Of a DNA stretch of 38,657 nucleotides, positions 1-10,560 are shown piece by piece; position 1 is the first letter of the stretch; each line of letters begins with the position of its first letter. The translations under genes and the position numbers were made by a program. Origin of the DNA: Lingula anatina (lineage: Eukaryota > Brachiopoda > Lingulata > Lingulida > Lingulidae). The stretch is taken from assembly GCF_001039355.2 (NCBI RefSeq), contig NW_019775092.1, positions 6,673 to 45,329 of the forward strand. The letters run 5' to 3'. The notes below the pieces were generated by a model. That model was not told the DNA's origin, ran no database searches, and worked only from the letters and a program-made list of their open reading frames with translations.

Positions 1-479
1 AAATGGTTTTTGAGACGACTGTGAATTGGACTGGATTTGATAGATCAAATACAACTTTTAGGGATAAATCAGCAAAGAGAAATGATGAATAACAAAATAT
101 GATAAGCCCTCGGGGGAAGCTTCCTCAGGAGAGATGTTCTTATAATCGGGATGATCACGCCTTTCGACAGTATATACATGTAGCGCACCTAAGATAATAA
201 AATGAAATTTTCAAAAGAATTAACAATATAAATCTTTCAGTTCTATTGGAATCTCATGTTCTTAAATGTCAGTCAAAATCCAATAACGACCGTCACATAA
301 TACTAAGGCAGGACCCCTGCGGAAAAACGTTGTTCAGTCACGAAGAAAGACGAACGAGATTACGCCTGTTGAAAGGCCGTGTAAAAGAGAAAGGGGTACT
401 CCTGCGCGGAAAAACGTCATTCAGTCGCGCGTTGTAAAGGCCAGCTTGCACTGTTCCGACGTCATTCCGCGGAGGCTGA
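1..479. other. Non-coding left flank with diverged short direct repeat
   Basis: No credible gene is seen. A diverged tandem motif is present: a CCTGCGGAAAAACG-like core followed by TTCAGTC lies at about 311-341 and again at about 396-428. Each core is followed by a GTTG(A/T)AAGGCC block, at about 369 and 431. The Ty3/gypsy homology starts only after this stretch, so this DNA lies where the reverse transcriptase and most of RNase H should be. Confidence 0.5.
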
Positions 480-484
480 AAAAT

Positions 485-2222
485 CGGAAAGATTTGTTTT
501 TGTGCTGTGTGGCCCAGTATGATTTCGAAATTCAGCACAGATCGGGTAAAAACCACAGTAATGCTGATTCGTTGTCACGCATTCCTCTTCAGCACAAGGA
601 CTGTAATTACTATGAAGCTGGTTGTGAGTTACCTTGTGGAGGCTGTCATCACTGTACCAGGCTTCATGAAGAGTGGGGCAGATTTAACACAGATGTCGAT
701 TACATAGGGCCCCTGTCTCTAAGAAGCGTGCAAACTTTTACACCTGCCGTAGACCCACCCAGGGAAAATACTGGGAATGTTGAATTATTTGCAAAATATA
801 CAGCAAGTCAACTCAGAGAAGCGCAATTCAAAGATCCTCACTTATTAAAGGTGATAGGTTGGATTGAGGAAAATGTAAGTCCTTCTCCAGAGGAGTTGCA
901 ACTATGCTCAACAGCTGTGAAATTTTTATGGACAAACTTCAATTTGCTGTCCATGAAAGATGGTGTTTTATATTACAACAGGTTTGATAAAGGCTCTTTT
1001 AACGCTCTTTTGGTATTACCCAAAGAATTCCAACAGGAAGCCTTATCATTGTGTCATGACCCTGTTATTTCAGGTCATCAGGGGATTGCTCGGACTCTTT
1101 CTAAGTTGAGACAAAGTGTATTTTGGTATGGAATGACTACCGACTGCAAACTGTATGTCAATTCATGTGTGGCTTGTGAAAAAAATAAAAAAGCAAGCAG
1201 GAAATTCAGAGCTGAATTGCAAAATTTCCATGCCGGTGCACCTTTAGAGAGGGTTCACATAGATATTTTAGGACCACTTATCCCCAGTAAATCAGGGAAT
1301 AAGTACATTTTAGTTGTCGTGTGTCAGTTCACTAAATGGGTGGAAGCGTATCCATTGCCGGATCAAACTGCAAATACAGTTAGCAAAACATTGGTGAACA
1401 ATTTCATTGCTAGGTTTGGTTGTCCAACCATCATACATTGGGCACATGGGTGCCAATTTTACAAGTGAATTGTTTAGTAATGTTTGCAGTTTACTGTCTA
1501 TTAACAAAACCCAAACTAGCCCGTACAGGCCGTGTTCAAATGGCGCTGTGGAGCGTCAGAATAGGACTATCATGCAGTGTATACGGTGTTATTTGGAAGG
1601 ACAGGACAATAGTTGGGATGAACATTTATCTTTAATTACAAACGCAATCAGGGCGGTCCCTAACAGACAAACAGATCTGACCCCAAACATGTTGATGTTT
1701 GGAAGGGAAACTAGACAGCCCATTGATTTTACATTTGGTTTAAAATCTATTAAAGGAGATGTTGAACCAAATAGCTATGTCATGCAATTAAAAGAAAAGC
1801 TAGAGAGCGTTCACGAGTTGGCCAGAAAATGTCTCGGCGAGAATTTAAAGACACAAAAAGCGTACTATGACGCAAATGCCAGACAAACACAATATTGTAA
1901 GGGTGACCTAGTGTATAGATATAACAACATGTCAAAACCCGGTCGTTCTAAAAAATTACAGCCTGTATGGCTCGGTCCCTTCAAAATTATTGAGGTGCTT
2001 TCTCCAATTTTGTATAAAATAAAAACAAAAAGAAAAGCTGTGGTGGTGCATCATGATCACTTAAAGCCCTGTAAGGGAAGGGGGGCCCTAAAACCCTCCA
2101 AAGCTAAATGTGTGACTCCTACTAACATGGGTGATGACCAACCACAAAGTGAAGGAACTGTCAAAGACGCTGTTGTTACGAGAAGTGGCAGAACAGTTAT
2201 ACCTCCAATAAGTTATTGTTGA
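485..2222 (+). pseudogene. Ty3/gypsy pol remnant: RNase H tail and integrase, frameshifted
   Basis: The first frame, open to 1468, shows the RNase H C-terminal signature (QYDFEIQHRSGK, then NADSLSR), an H-H-C-C zinc-binding domain (about 1050-1185: H, GHQG, then C and C before EKNK), and the first catalytic Asp in VHIDILGPL (about 1256-1280). Near 1434-1442 the homology moves to another frame, which runs to the stop at 2222. The second frame holds GANFTSELF, SPYRPCSNGAVERQNR with the catalytic Glu, and a C-terminal GPF/Y module (WLGPFKI, then VVHHDHLKPC). At the break the expected second catalytic Asp reads as His, so two lesions inactivate the integrase. Both frames are otherwise free of stops, so decay looks fairly recent. 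Confidence 0.85.
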
Positions 2223-2951
2223 GAGGAAGACTCAGAACTAACTAGGTTGTTATTATCATATGTGACAGCGATATCTACTACAATACGTTATATCAAGGAC
2301 AATTTACTGAGAAAATGGGACATTTTCTGTGAACTCTATTGACTCTGAACCAAGCATTGACTATGTTTTACATGCATATATATTGGCTACATTAAACTGA
2401 GCCTGTATTCGCATTTAATATTGTACTCACATAAGTGACACAATTATACATTTTCTTTATCAAGGCATTCGTAAAAGTTGTATGTATTTTGAAGCTGTTT
2501 GGATGCACAGTATAGTCTTGTGAGTAAAGTGCATGTGTCATGTTGATAATGCAGATTTAGCATAATTAGTAAAGTTCATATGTGCCGTTTATGCAGTAAT
2601 GCATGCACATCTATATAAAAAAATGGGATTTCAAAGTATGCACTGTTTAACACAACATGTTGCCTTAGCTATAAGGAAATAATGTATTTATTTGTGCCGT
2701 TAATATGTAATGTACAGTGTATATGCACAATTATTATTTACTATGCACAAAAATAGATCTCATTATCATTAACTGTGCTGATGTAAGGCATATAATACAT
2801 AGGACATTGTCATTTAAAGCAAGGGTTGACTAAGATGCTGTTGATAAAGTGTAATCCGTATGTATGTTAAAATTATTTCAACAATTGTAATTAATTCACA
2901 CTTATCTTAATCATCAGTGGTTTGTATATAAGCATGTTTTGAAAATATGAT
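2223..2951. other. Ty3/gypsy 3' spacer without genes
   Basis: AT-rich sequence between the integrase stop and the polypurine tract. No ORF of note and no env-like sequence is seen. Several short ATGCACA/TGTGCC-type motifs recur between about 2530 and 2760, but without clear periodicity. Confidence 0.5.
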
Positions 2952-2960
2952 GGGGAGGAA
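2952..2960 (+). promoter_or_regulatory. Polypurine tract (plus-strand primer site)
   Basis: GGGGAGGAA directly precedes the TGTAGTG start of the putative 3' LTR, the position and composition expected of a retrotransposon polypurine tract. Confidence 0.7.
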
Positions 2961-3123
2961 TGTAGTGTATTAGTCTATGTATTGTTTACGCGTCACGCCA
3001 GGTGTCGCATGACACCTGGTACCATGTGACTTGACGCGGGAATCTTGAATGTAATAAAGCAAAACTCACAACAAAAGATCATCAAAACAATTCCTCATTT
3101 CATAAAGTGGATGACGCATTACA
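2961..3123 (+). repeat. Probable short 3' LTR of the Ty3/gypsy element
   Basis: It starts TGTAGTG right after the polypurine tract and can end at CATTACA (3117-3123), an imperfect 7-bp inverted match with TG...CA termini. An AATAAA polyadenylation signal lies at about 3053. The left edge is well supported. The right edge rests only on the inverted terminal match, since no 5' LTR is present for comparison, and 163 bp is short for an LTR. Confidence 0.55.
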
Positions 3124-3333
3124 TGCGCAAACCAAACCAAAATAAATAGCCTTCGCTGTATTATTGTAAAACATAGTATATTCACTGGCGAGAAACTAAA
3201 ACCTCCATTTCCAATTGCACGTTGATGTCGTTAATTCGCAGTGCTTGTTCTCGGAGGACGATTATACGCAAACGGGTACATTACGGACGCTAAAAGGCAT
3301 CTTCAAAAAGTGATGGTTTGCAAAGTTTGACTC

Positions 3334-3336
<3 letters not shown>

Positions 3337-3405
<69 letters not shown>
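3337..3405. repeat. (AT)n microsatellite
   Basis: Uninterrupted AT dinucleotide tract of about 69 bp. A minus-strand frame running through it is a low-complexity artefact. Confidence 0.95.
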
Positions 3406-3406
<1 letters not shown>

Positions 3407-4185
3407 TGAAATATTTTGATCCAATTTGTAGAAACTCGCTCAGATGGGGATCAACATCAACCAATCTAAGCTCCCATGCAGCATTTTGTTTTCTCACCTG
3501 AATCGCGTGCACAAAACATCAGTCTGTGTTGAGCACTTTAGCAACGACACAAAAGGTCTTTCAAAGCGTATATTTTCAATATCGTTGTATGCTTTTCAAT
3601 AAGTTAGGTCGATAGAGCAAGTTGAAATTGGGTCATCTAACAATACAATGCCATTGTTCTGTGAATATCGCTTAAAACTATAAAACTCAATATGAACGGT
3701 TATAACAATTGATAGGAAGGCTCTGGTGACTCACATACATCAGTCAAAGGGAACAATTTTGAGAATATCAGATGAAAACTTATCGCTGAAAATATTTTAT
3801 GACGCAATGTCAACAACATCACCTGGAAGCCTTTGACAGAAAAGTGCCTTGGCATGAATGACCGATGCATTAAAGGGTCTCAGAACAAAAAACATTTTCC
3901 CCAGATCCAGGCCTCCCACTGATGTGAGAGCATTAAGGTCCAATAATGCATAATAATGAAAGATTCTTTTCCCATCTTCTATACCATTTCTAAGTACCTT
4001 TTTTATGTTGTATGGTATATAACAAACATTTTGTCGCTTTTAGCTTAGAGCTGACATGTAGACGGATATCAACATGTATGGAGATAATAATCATAACTGA
4101 GTTGATATCTCTTTCGCCCCAATAAAATTAGAGCATACTTGTGGATATAATTAGACTCACATATCCATCTTCTATTCCATTCCAG
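3406..4185. other. Non-coding sequence upstream of the HEPN-NACHT coding exon
   Basis: No ORF or TATA box could be supported. It ends in a pyrimidine-rich tract and CCAG (4161-4185), a good 3' splice site. At least part is therefore probably an intron behind an unseen 5' exon. A similar pyrimidine stretch (CCATCTTCTATACCATTTCTAAG) occurs at about 3973-3995. Confidence 0.45.
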
Positions 4186-4917
4186 AGGAGGCAGTGAAAG
4201 ACGTAGAAGTAGCAAGTACTAATGCCATGGCAGCAGCAATAGAGTCATACGCCGGCTCAGACCAGGAGAATTATTTCCGTTTGTGCATTTTAATTGTAGA
4301 ATATGCCCTGAAGGTCGTGCAACATGTTCTTCAGAAAGAGCTTGAATCAAACTATCCCAATTTATTTGACTTAAGCACAGGGTTGTTATGTGGGGTGCTT
4401 GCGGATGGAACTGTCAGGAAAAGACTGTTTAGATTACCACGAGGAGTATTTAATAAGCAGCAAAAAGACCAACTGTATCCTGCTGGAAATCCCTCCACAT
4501 CAGTAACTGTTGGTGATTTAGACATCACACTGACTGTGCTTTTGCTGAGGAACATCACAACACTGGATACTAAGTCCAAAGCATGGGACAACCCCTCTGA
4601 CAGCGATAAGTCAACGGAAGCCGAGATTGGTCGAGTTAAAAGATATCGGAATGTTGAGTATGCTCATATAAAAGTAACAGCAATCACCTTGGATGTTTTC
4701 CGAGAAAAATTCTCCCGTCTCAAGTCCAGTCTCCTGGCTCTCTCTGGCAGGTACAGTGGTGAGGAATACGACGCCATCTTGCACAGACCTCTTGACACTG
4801 GTTTACTTAAGGAATACCAAGACGTTATGAACAAACTGTACAATTATGACAAAGAGGTGAAAGAGTGGATGATGGAGAATCATGATATGCTCAAGGAAAT
4901 CGATTTGAGGACAATAG
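4186..4917 (+). other. Exon 1 of HEPN-NACHT gene: DZIP3-like HEPN domain
   Basis: The exon is bounded by a pyrimidine-rich acceptor (ATTCCAG ending at 4185) and a donor (ATAG|GTATGT at 4918). The reading frame is open through the acceptor, with Glu-Glu-Ala before the GTG at 4194, so an upstream coding exon cannot be excluded. Recognisable blocks are NYFRL, NPSTSVTVGDLDITLTVLLLRNI, WDNPSDSDKSTEAEI and VKRYRNVEYAH. These match the order of the DZIP3-like HEPN family (Pfam DZIP3_HEPN) from memory; no search was run. Confidence 0.8.
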
Positions 4918-7900
4918 GTATGTACTTTGTTCTTTAGATGCTTTCCTCACATAAAACTCATTGTTGCACATATGCCTTCGTTCTTCACATTTCGGTTCAG
5001 GAGCAACTTTATTTCAAACATTTCTTGGATGTGAATGAGGTAGATATAATGATAGTGGCATCAGGATCTAAGAACCTCTATTGAAGTTTTATACTTAAGT
5101 GTGGGATATATTTGCATTTTCTTTGACAAAATTCTTGAGACAATAAGTTAAGCAGTGGTACAAAAACAATGTAGTGTTAACAACATACTGGCAATGATGC
5201 AGATGAAAAACAATCGTGACTCTTAAAATCCTCAATTGCATTCTCATACTTAGGTTTGAGAACAACAGTGAATTTGTGTTTTGTTTACAGGCACTCACGA
5301 AATGGTTCAGGTGCTTTATGACAGAGTTCAAGATAGACCAGAACGTCCAGGTAATATACTACAGTAAATGTCAGTTTAAAAAATGGATGTATATATGTAT
5401 GGAGATCATGTCTACTGCTGAGTGACATGAATAATGATTTCTAATACCATATCATACCCAAATGACTTAATTATATGAGTGGCTTTTTTATAAAGATATA
5501 ACGGTTGCATTTATTTTATTGATACAAGTGTACGCGAGGAATCAGTAATGATTAGGAAAAAATTCACTTGGGTTACAAGATTATAACTAAGCAGAACATA
5601 GGTGGTGATTAAAATTGTACGAGCCATAATATTCTGGTAAGTTTTGCTACTCTCTGGAGGGATATATGGCCTAAATTGGTCAAAATAACTCCCCCGTTCC
5701 TTCAATTTAGAATAGGTATCTTGATACAAGTGCAATCAAATAAAACATTTTAAAGCAAATGTTCCCTTTTTAGCGGTATTCTACACCTCATGCACGCACT
5801 TCTGCTTCTCTTTTCCGTTCATCGTCAATTCTCAAAACTGCTTTGTAAATTGATGTTAGAAAGTGATCGGTTTGCGTCGTGCCTCCATAACTTTGTCAGA
5901 TATCATCATGAAAATTGGCATGGTTAATGACAAAGGTTTGAAATAAAACGTTTGCTTTTAATCTATTTTGTTTAGGGACATAAGACTCTAATAACGCTGT
6001 TTGATAAAACAAAGGCATTATCTCGCATATTTACCTTCAAAATCACAAGTAACCCTTTCAGCCTTACTGTTGTAAAAAAACATTGATAGCTGTTCAGGTG
6101 AGGGATATATGTTTATAATTGGAAACAATTTTAATACAAACACGTCATCATCTAGAATTAGCAAATTCACTCCAGTGTATTTTTTGGTGTGACGGCATTA
6201 TCTCTAAACATGATAATTTTAAATTCTACACTATCTAAAAGTATCAGGAAATAAAATAGATCAAAGATAACTTATCAAACTACCCTTAAATGAGTGATTA
6301 TCAAAATATGGTTTCTAGAAAAGTGATACTGCAGTACAGACGTGTGTATATTTATAGCTTTTCAAGTGGCCAAAAGTCTGGAGACTCAAATCGAAGGGCT
6401 AGGAGGTGGTAAGACCACATTTAGAAATATTTAATTCTTTCTGCTAATTTTGACATTATAATAACATGGAATGTTGTCTTCACATGACTCTAGGCGATAG
6501 CTGTGTCCCAACATTATGATAAATATATTTATATATTTGTTAAAAAAGTGTGGAGGATATAGTAATAAATTTAATTCACAAGATATTTTAACATTGTACA
6601 ACTTTTTTTATAACATCTGGTTTTGGTTAGTTTTTAAAGTTCCTTTTATCACAAACAAACCATTTAAGAAACAAGGTATGTTGCAATGTTAATCTGTCAT
6701 TTTCAGTCTACACTGACGTCACTAGGCACATATAACTGATATGGAATCAAATAATTTCTCCCACGTTTATATGATAATCTCAGTTGCACCATGATGGTGG
6801 TAGTGGGGATGTGTGTGTTCAGTATTAACAGTTTTCAAACAATGGCAACTAGTTTCTGTGCTGAACTGTGAATGTAATATTTTCATAGGTTACTCCTCTT
6901 TTACAGGCAGCAAACTTGATCCAGCAACAATAACAGCAGATGCGCGCAATCAGGTACATTAAGTACATGTATATATTTCTTCTATTTTTTAGTATCTTAC
7001 CTTTTGATATTAACAATTATTTGAAAAGTTATATATTTTAATATATTTAAATTTATTTTTCAAATCAGCCCATCTTTCCATAATTTGAAGAAAATATATT
7101 AATTGTGAAGAGGGGAGGGGGTTACCCAAAGGGTGTCATGCATAATTCATGGTGAATACATCATGTTTTATAAGTTCAGTTAGAGTTATCATTTATTTTT
7201 TTTACGTTAAATCATGACCTCCGGTATGTAAATATCACTTATGTGGGAATTTCAAGTTCTGTTTGGTTTTATTATGCGTTGTGCTGTACATGCATTTCTA
7301 TTAAATAACTTATTTAAATTTTCATAATACATATTGCCTGCCTCTACTCTCAAATATTTTTATTTTAAATAAGAACACAGTTTAAGCAAGGAGACCATTT
7401 TCATTTTAGTTGCATGTTTCATTTTGTCTTTAAAATTAAGTAAAATATTATTAAAATTATATGCATTCTGTATTATTCAGGCACTTGAAACGAGCCCAAA
7501 AGAGTCGAGAAACAAGGAAATAGCCGAATTCTACATCAAGTACATGAGCGAGATACAACGTCTTCCCTGGGACCCCAACGACACCATGCACATAGATGAT
7601 GTATATGTTAACTTAGAGTGGGTTCAAGAGAAAAAGAAACCAGCAGGTACCAGTTTTGATCGAATGCAGGGCTACACATCAATATTTAACGATACCAAAC
7701 AAGGTAAAACACCAAAGAGAATATTGGTAAGAGGGAAAGCAGGCATCGGCAAAACCACATTTACACAAAAAATGGCAACAGACTGGGCAAATGCAATATT
7801 GGGTTCAACAACTTGTGAAGGGATACTTTCAAACTATAAATACCTTTTAATTTTAAATCTTCGCAGCATTCTGCGACATCAAACACTCAAGGAAGCAATT

Positions 7901-10018
7901 GAAATGCAAATTCCTTGCTCAGCAGAAAAAGAAGTGATAGAGGATATCATGTGTGCTCTGAATAAAGATCGTAACAAAGTGCTACTGGTCTTTGACGGCT
8001 ATGATGAATATGATCCCAACACTTCCAAAGAAATCATAGACATCATTCTTGGCAGACAATACCCGGGAGTTTGCACCGTCATCACATCACGTCCATGGAA
8101 GGCAGAAGAATTGATGAACAGAAGAATAACGGACGGTGTGTATGAAATCACTGGGTTAACAGAGGACAACATACATGAATACGTTGCTAAATTCTTTGAC
8201 GATGGACAAGCATACCTGGAATTGAGATCAAAAGGAGCCTTCAGTCATTCAATGGTTGAGTCACGTCATGCAATAGGGAAATGTCTCATAGGTTACCTAG
8301 AAAGAAGGAAGCTTATGTCCCTGGTCAAGATTCCAATAATTTTACTTTTCATTTGTCTTATGTGGGAAGGGAATCAGACAAGCGACACCACAGCAGTTTC
8401 ACTCCCAGCTTCATACACACTACTGTATGAAAAACTTTTGAGGTTGATAATAAGACGAAAAAATAAAATCGAGAAGGAAAGTGAAGTGGACAAATATCTT
8501 GAAGAACTGAATGATACTTTTTTGCAACTTGGTAAACAAGCATTACATGGATTGCTGAAACCAGGTGGGGGTCTCACATTTGATGAAGGAGACCTCCAGT
8601 CAATTCCAGATATCTACGAACTGTACAGTTTGGGGCTCCTCAGCAGGTCCAAGGTGCACTGTAATTTTGATGTTAAAAAAGAAGTAACATTTCTTCATAA
8701 AACAATTCAAGAATTATTTGCTGCAAAATATTTTGCCAGGACAATCGACAATAATTTAGATAAGTTCTTGGGATGCTTTAACACCCTTGGCAGGCTCCAT
8801 GACATGGACTACGTGTTGCGATTCTTGTGCGGGTTATCAGAGACAGCAACTATTAAGGTTCTGCGTACAGCTAATGCCCTGTTTGGTAAAGAATCAAAGT
8901 ATTCTTCGTGGAGAATAAATTACACTGATAATTATTGCAAGTATGGAGAGTGGCTTCAAAATCTCCTCCTAGAACATTGGTACGCCCATTGTCCCTATGG
9001 AACAGTGCTACCCCCTGAGATTATCCACTCAGCCATCTCCTGGCACACGGTGCTTTACATACCTGGATTTTTTCGCCACTCTGATCCCAGATTCCAGCGG
9101 GCCCTGTGGGATAGTATAGACAGTGCATTTAGCAGTCCCCAGACATGTGCTGTTACACTCACGGATGTGACAAAAGTCCAGGTAGACATCGACAGATATA
9201 ATACATTTAATTTTGAAGCAGAAAATGAAAACTCATGGCATAAGCTATTATCTATATTCAAAACGTGTTACATGTCCGAGAAACTAGAAGAGATATCTTG
9301 GTTGATAGAGTCACACACATGTGATGTTTGCAAATGTGCATTAAAAAATGTTTTATCAAAAGCTCCTTACCTTCGGACACTTAAAATAAAATGTCATTGT
9401 AAAGGAGTTCTAGCGTCAATACCAAACCCCGGGAATCTGGTACATCTTGAGGCCAGAAACATAAATGACCAAGACATCCAGGTGATCCAACAGATGGAGT
9501 CATTGCAGTTCATTTCTGTAAAAGGAGATAGATTATCAAAAGACCCCGCACCAGTACTAGGGACACTGCCTAATATCAGTCATGATTGTACCTACAGGTA
9601 CATAGACATTGGCCATATCTATCTTGGCGCTAAGGGTGTAAAACTTCTGGGGAGGAACCTTCGCCATATGCCAAAGCTGTACCATCTGGGACTAAAAAGC
9701 GTATTGAAAAGAGGACCCGAGTGTGAGTCTAGCAGGTGTACATGTCCTAGAGGTAAAGATACAACACAATGCGACATATGTAAGGATGTCTGTGAAGCCG
9801 TCCGTGAACTGAGCCAAGGTGTGATACACACCACTTATCTGATGTACTTCTCATTCCGTGGTAATAACTTAGCTGTGTACCACGGTATCAAGGATCCACT
9901 GACAGGATTAATGGAATCTCTCCAAACAGTGTCAGGGTATGCTCGACTGAATATTGACATGCGTGAAAATGGTCTGGATTATTACATAATTCGAAATTAT
10001 TTTGGATTAAGTCATTGA
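4227..10018 (+). CDS. HEPN-NACHT receptor (NLR-like), five coding exons, 1125 aa
   Basis: Spliced model: 4227-4917, 5291-5350, 6367-6408, 6907-6953, 7481-10018. All introns are GT-AG, phases 1,1,1,0 agree, and 3378 nt stay open to a TGA. The start ATG has a strong Kozak context (GCCATGG). An upstream acceptor at 4186 implies a 5' exon that could add residues. Residues 15-190 are a DZIP3-like HEPN domain with the RNase-type motif R141-N142-x4-H147. NACHT follows: Walker A GKAGIGKT at 365-372, Walker B LLVFD452GYDE, and a TSRPW sensor-like motif. FLHKTIQELFAAKYF from residue 684 is typical of the NLR winged-helix/HD2 region. Residues 890-1125 are weakly LRR-like with two Cys clusters. By family knowledge such proteins are cytosolic STAND ATPases that oligomerise after ligand sensing. 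RNase activity here is inferred only from the intact motif. Confidence 0.88.
5291..5350 (+). other. Micro-exon 2 of HEPN-NACHT gene (60 nt)
   Basis: Acceptor TTGTTTACAG ends at 5290 and the donor is CCAG|GTAATA at 5351. With the leftover G of exon 1 it reads GTHEMVQVLYDRVQDRPERP with no stop and leaves phase 1 again. It looks amphipathic and helical. The length is a multiple of three with equal phases, so skipping would keep the frame. Confidence 0.75.
6367..6408 (+). other. Micro-exon 3 of HEPN-NACHT gene (42 nt)
   Basis: Acceptor TAGCTTTTCAAG ends at 6366 and the donor is GGTG|GTAAGA at 6409. It enters and leaves in phase 1 and reads VAKSLETQIEGLGG, a short coiled-coil-like segment. An alternative donor at 6406 (GAG|GTGGTA) would shorten it by one codon. 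Confidence 0.7.
6907..6953 (+). other. Micro-exon 4 of HEPN-NACHT gene (47 nt)
   Basis: Acceptor CTCTTTTACAG ends at 6906 and the donor is TCAG|GTACAT at 6954. It takes the frame from phase 1 to phase 0 and reads GSKLDPATITADARNQ. This phase change fits the acceptor at 7480 of the last exon, which starts in phase 0 with ALETSPKESR. Confidence 0.72.
7481..10018 (+). other. Exon 5 of HEPN-NACHT gene: NACHT and C-terminal region
   Basis: Acceptor TGTATTATTCAG ends at 7480. The 846-codon exon has no internal stop. It holds Walker A (7733-7756), Walker B (about 7979-8008), the NLR FLHKTIQE motif (from 8690) and two Cys-rich patches (9320-9400 and 9722-9793). The upstream ATG at 7424 in the same frame is intronic and gives a poor hydrophobic lead, so it is not chosen. 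The end at TGA 10018 lacks a clear AATAAA within about 1 kb. Confidence 0.82.
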
Positions 10019-10352
10019 AATCTCCAAACGATAGCCTTGAAGACAGCGTTACAAATTGAAGGTTAAATCTTGAAGTCAGATGAATGTGATGAGGGGAAAG
10101 ACTAAATTGTTACTTTAAGATATTAGAAAGTCTCATTGCATGATCACAAAAATTGTTGACTTTCAAAATAAGACATACCGGTAAGACTGGTGCTAGTATT
10201 GTGTTGATATTTTTATCACCAATATGACAATTGCAGCAGGTCCCATTATTTCAATATTTGATATTTAGGAAATGTTGCCCTGACTTTGACAGTGTGACAG
10301 TGGAAAGACTAATGTCACGAGTTGGTATTTGTACTAGTATCTATAACCATCA
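10019..10352. other. Probable 3' UTR or intergenic sequence after HEPN-NACHT gene
   Basis: No ORF that looks real. No canonical AATAAA was found close to the stop, so the 3' UTR end is not placed. Confidence 0.4.
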
Positions 10353-10560
10353 GGACCCAGTTTCATCATCACTGGATATCGCTATCCTATGGTTAACACT
10401 ATCTATTGGATGTTTTTGTTATCCTCTGGACAGTCACCCTGATGATATTAGCCATATTAACCATGGGACGGCAAAATCAGAGACAAAAATAAGTATCTTA
10501 TATCTTATAAGTATAACGTTCTTTTACCAATAGGATAACTGATCAGAGGAAACTGGGTCC
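10353..10560. mobile_element. 208-bp MITE-like element with imperfect terminal inverted repeats
   Basis: It starts GGACCCAGTTTC and ends with the reverse complement GAAACTGGGTCC, a perfect 12-bp pair. Complementarity continues inward with gaps (TATCCTAT.GGT against the inverted form of TAGGATAAC). There is no coding capacity. No convincing target-site duplication was found in the flanks, so the superfamily is not assigned. Confidence 0.65.

Larger units (their letters stand above)
480..3123 (+). mobile_element. 5'-truncated Ty3/gypsy LTR retrotransposon relic
   Basis: The order RNase H tail, integrase, GPF/Y module, spacer, polypurine tract, LTR is the 3' half of a Ty3/gypsy element on the + strand. 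Gag, protease, reverse transcriptase, most of RNase H and the 5' LTR are absent from the window. The left boundary is approximate, set where RNase H-like residues begin. About 730 bp of spacer without an ORF separates the integrase stop from the polypurine tract, which is long for this class. No env-like ORF is seen. The element is dead because it is truncated and the integrase is frameshifted. Confidence 0.85.

Noticed and set aside
3303-3512. Minus-strand ORF through the (AT)n tract
   Set aside because: Low-complexity Ile-Tyr run from the dinucleotide repeat.
7424-7480. ATG at 7424 as the start of a stand-alone NACHT protein
   Set aside because: A good splice acceptor at 7480 joins in phase with three upstream micro-exons and the HEPN exon. 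The 19 residues before it look like translated AT-rich intron.
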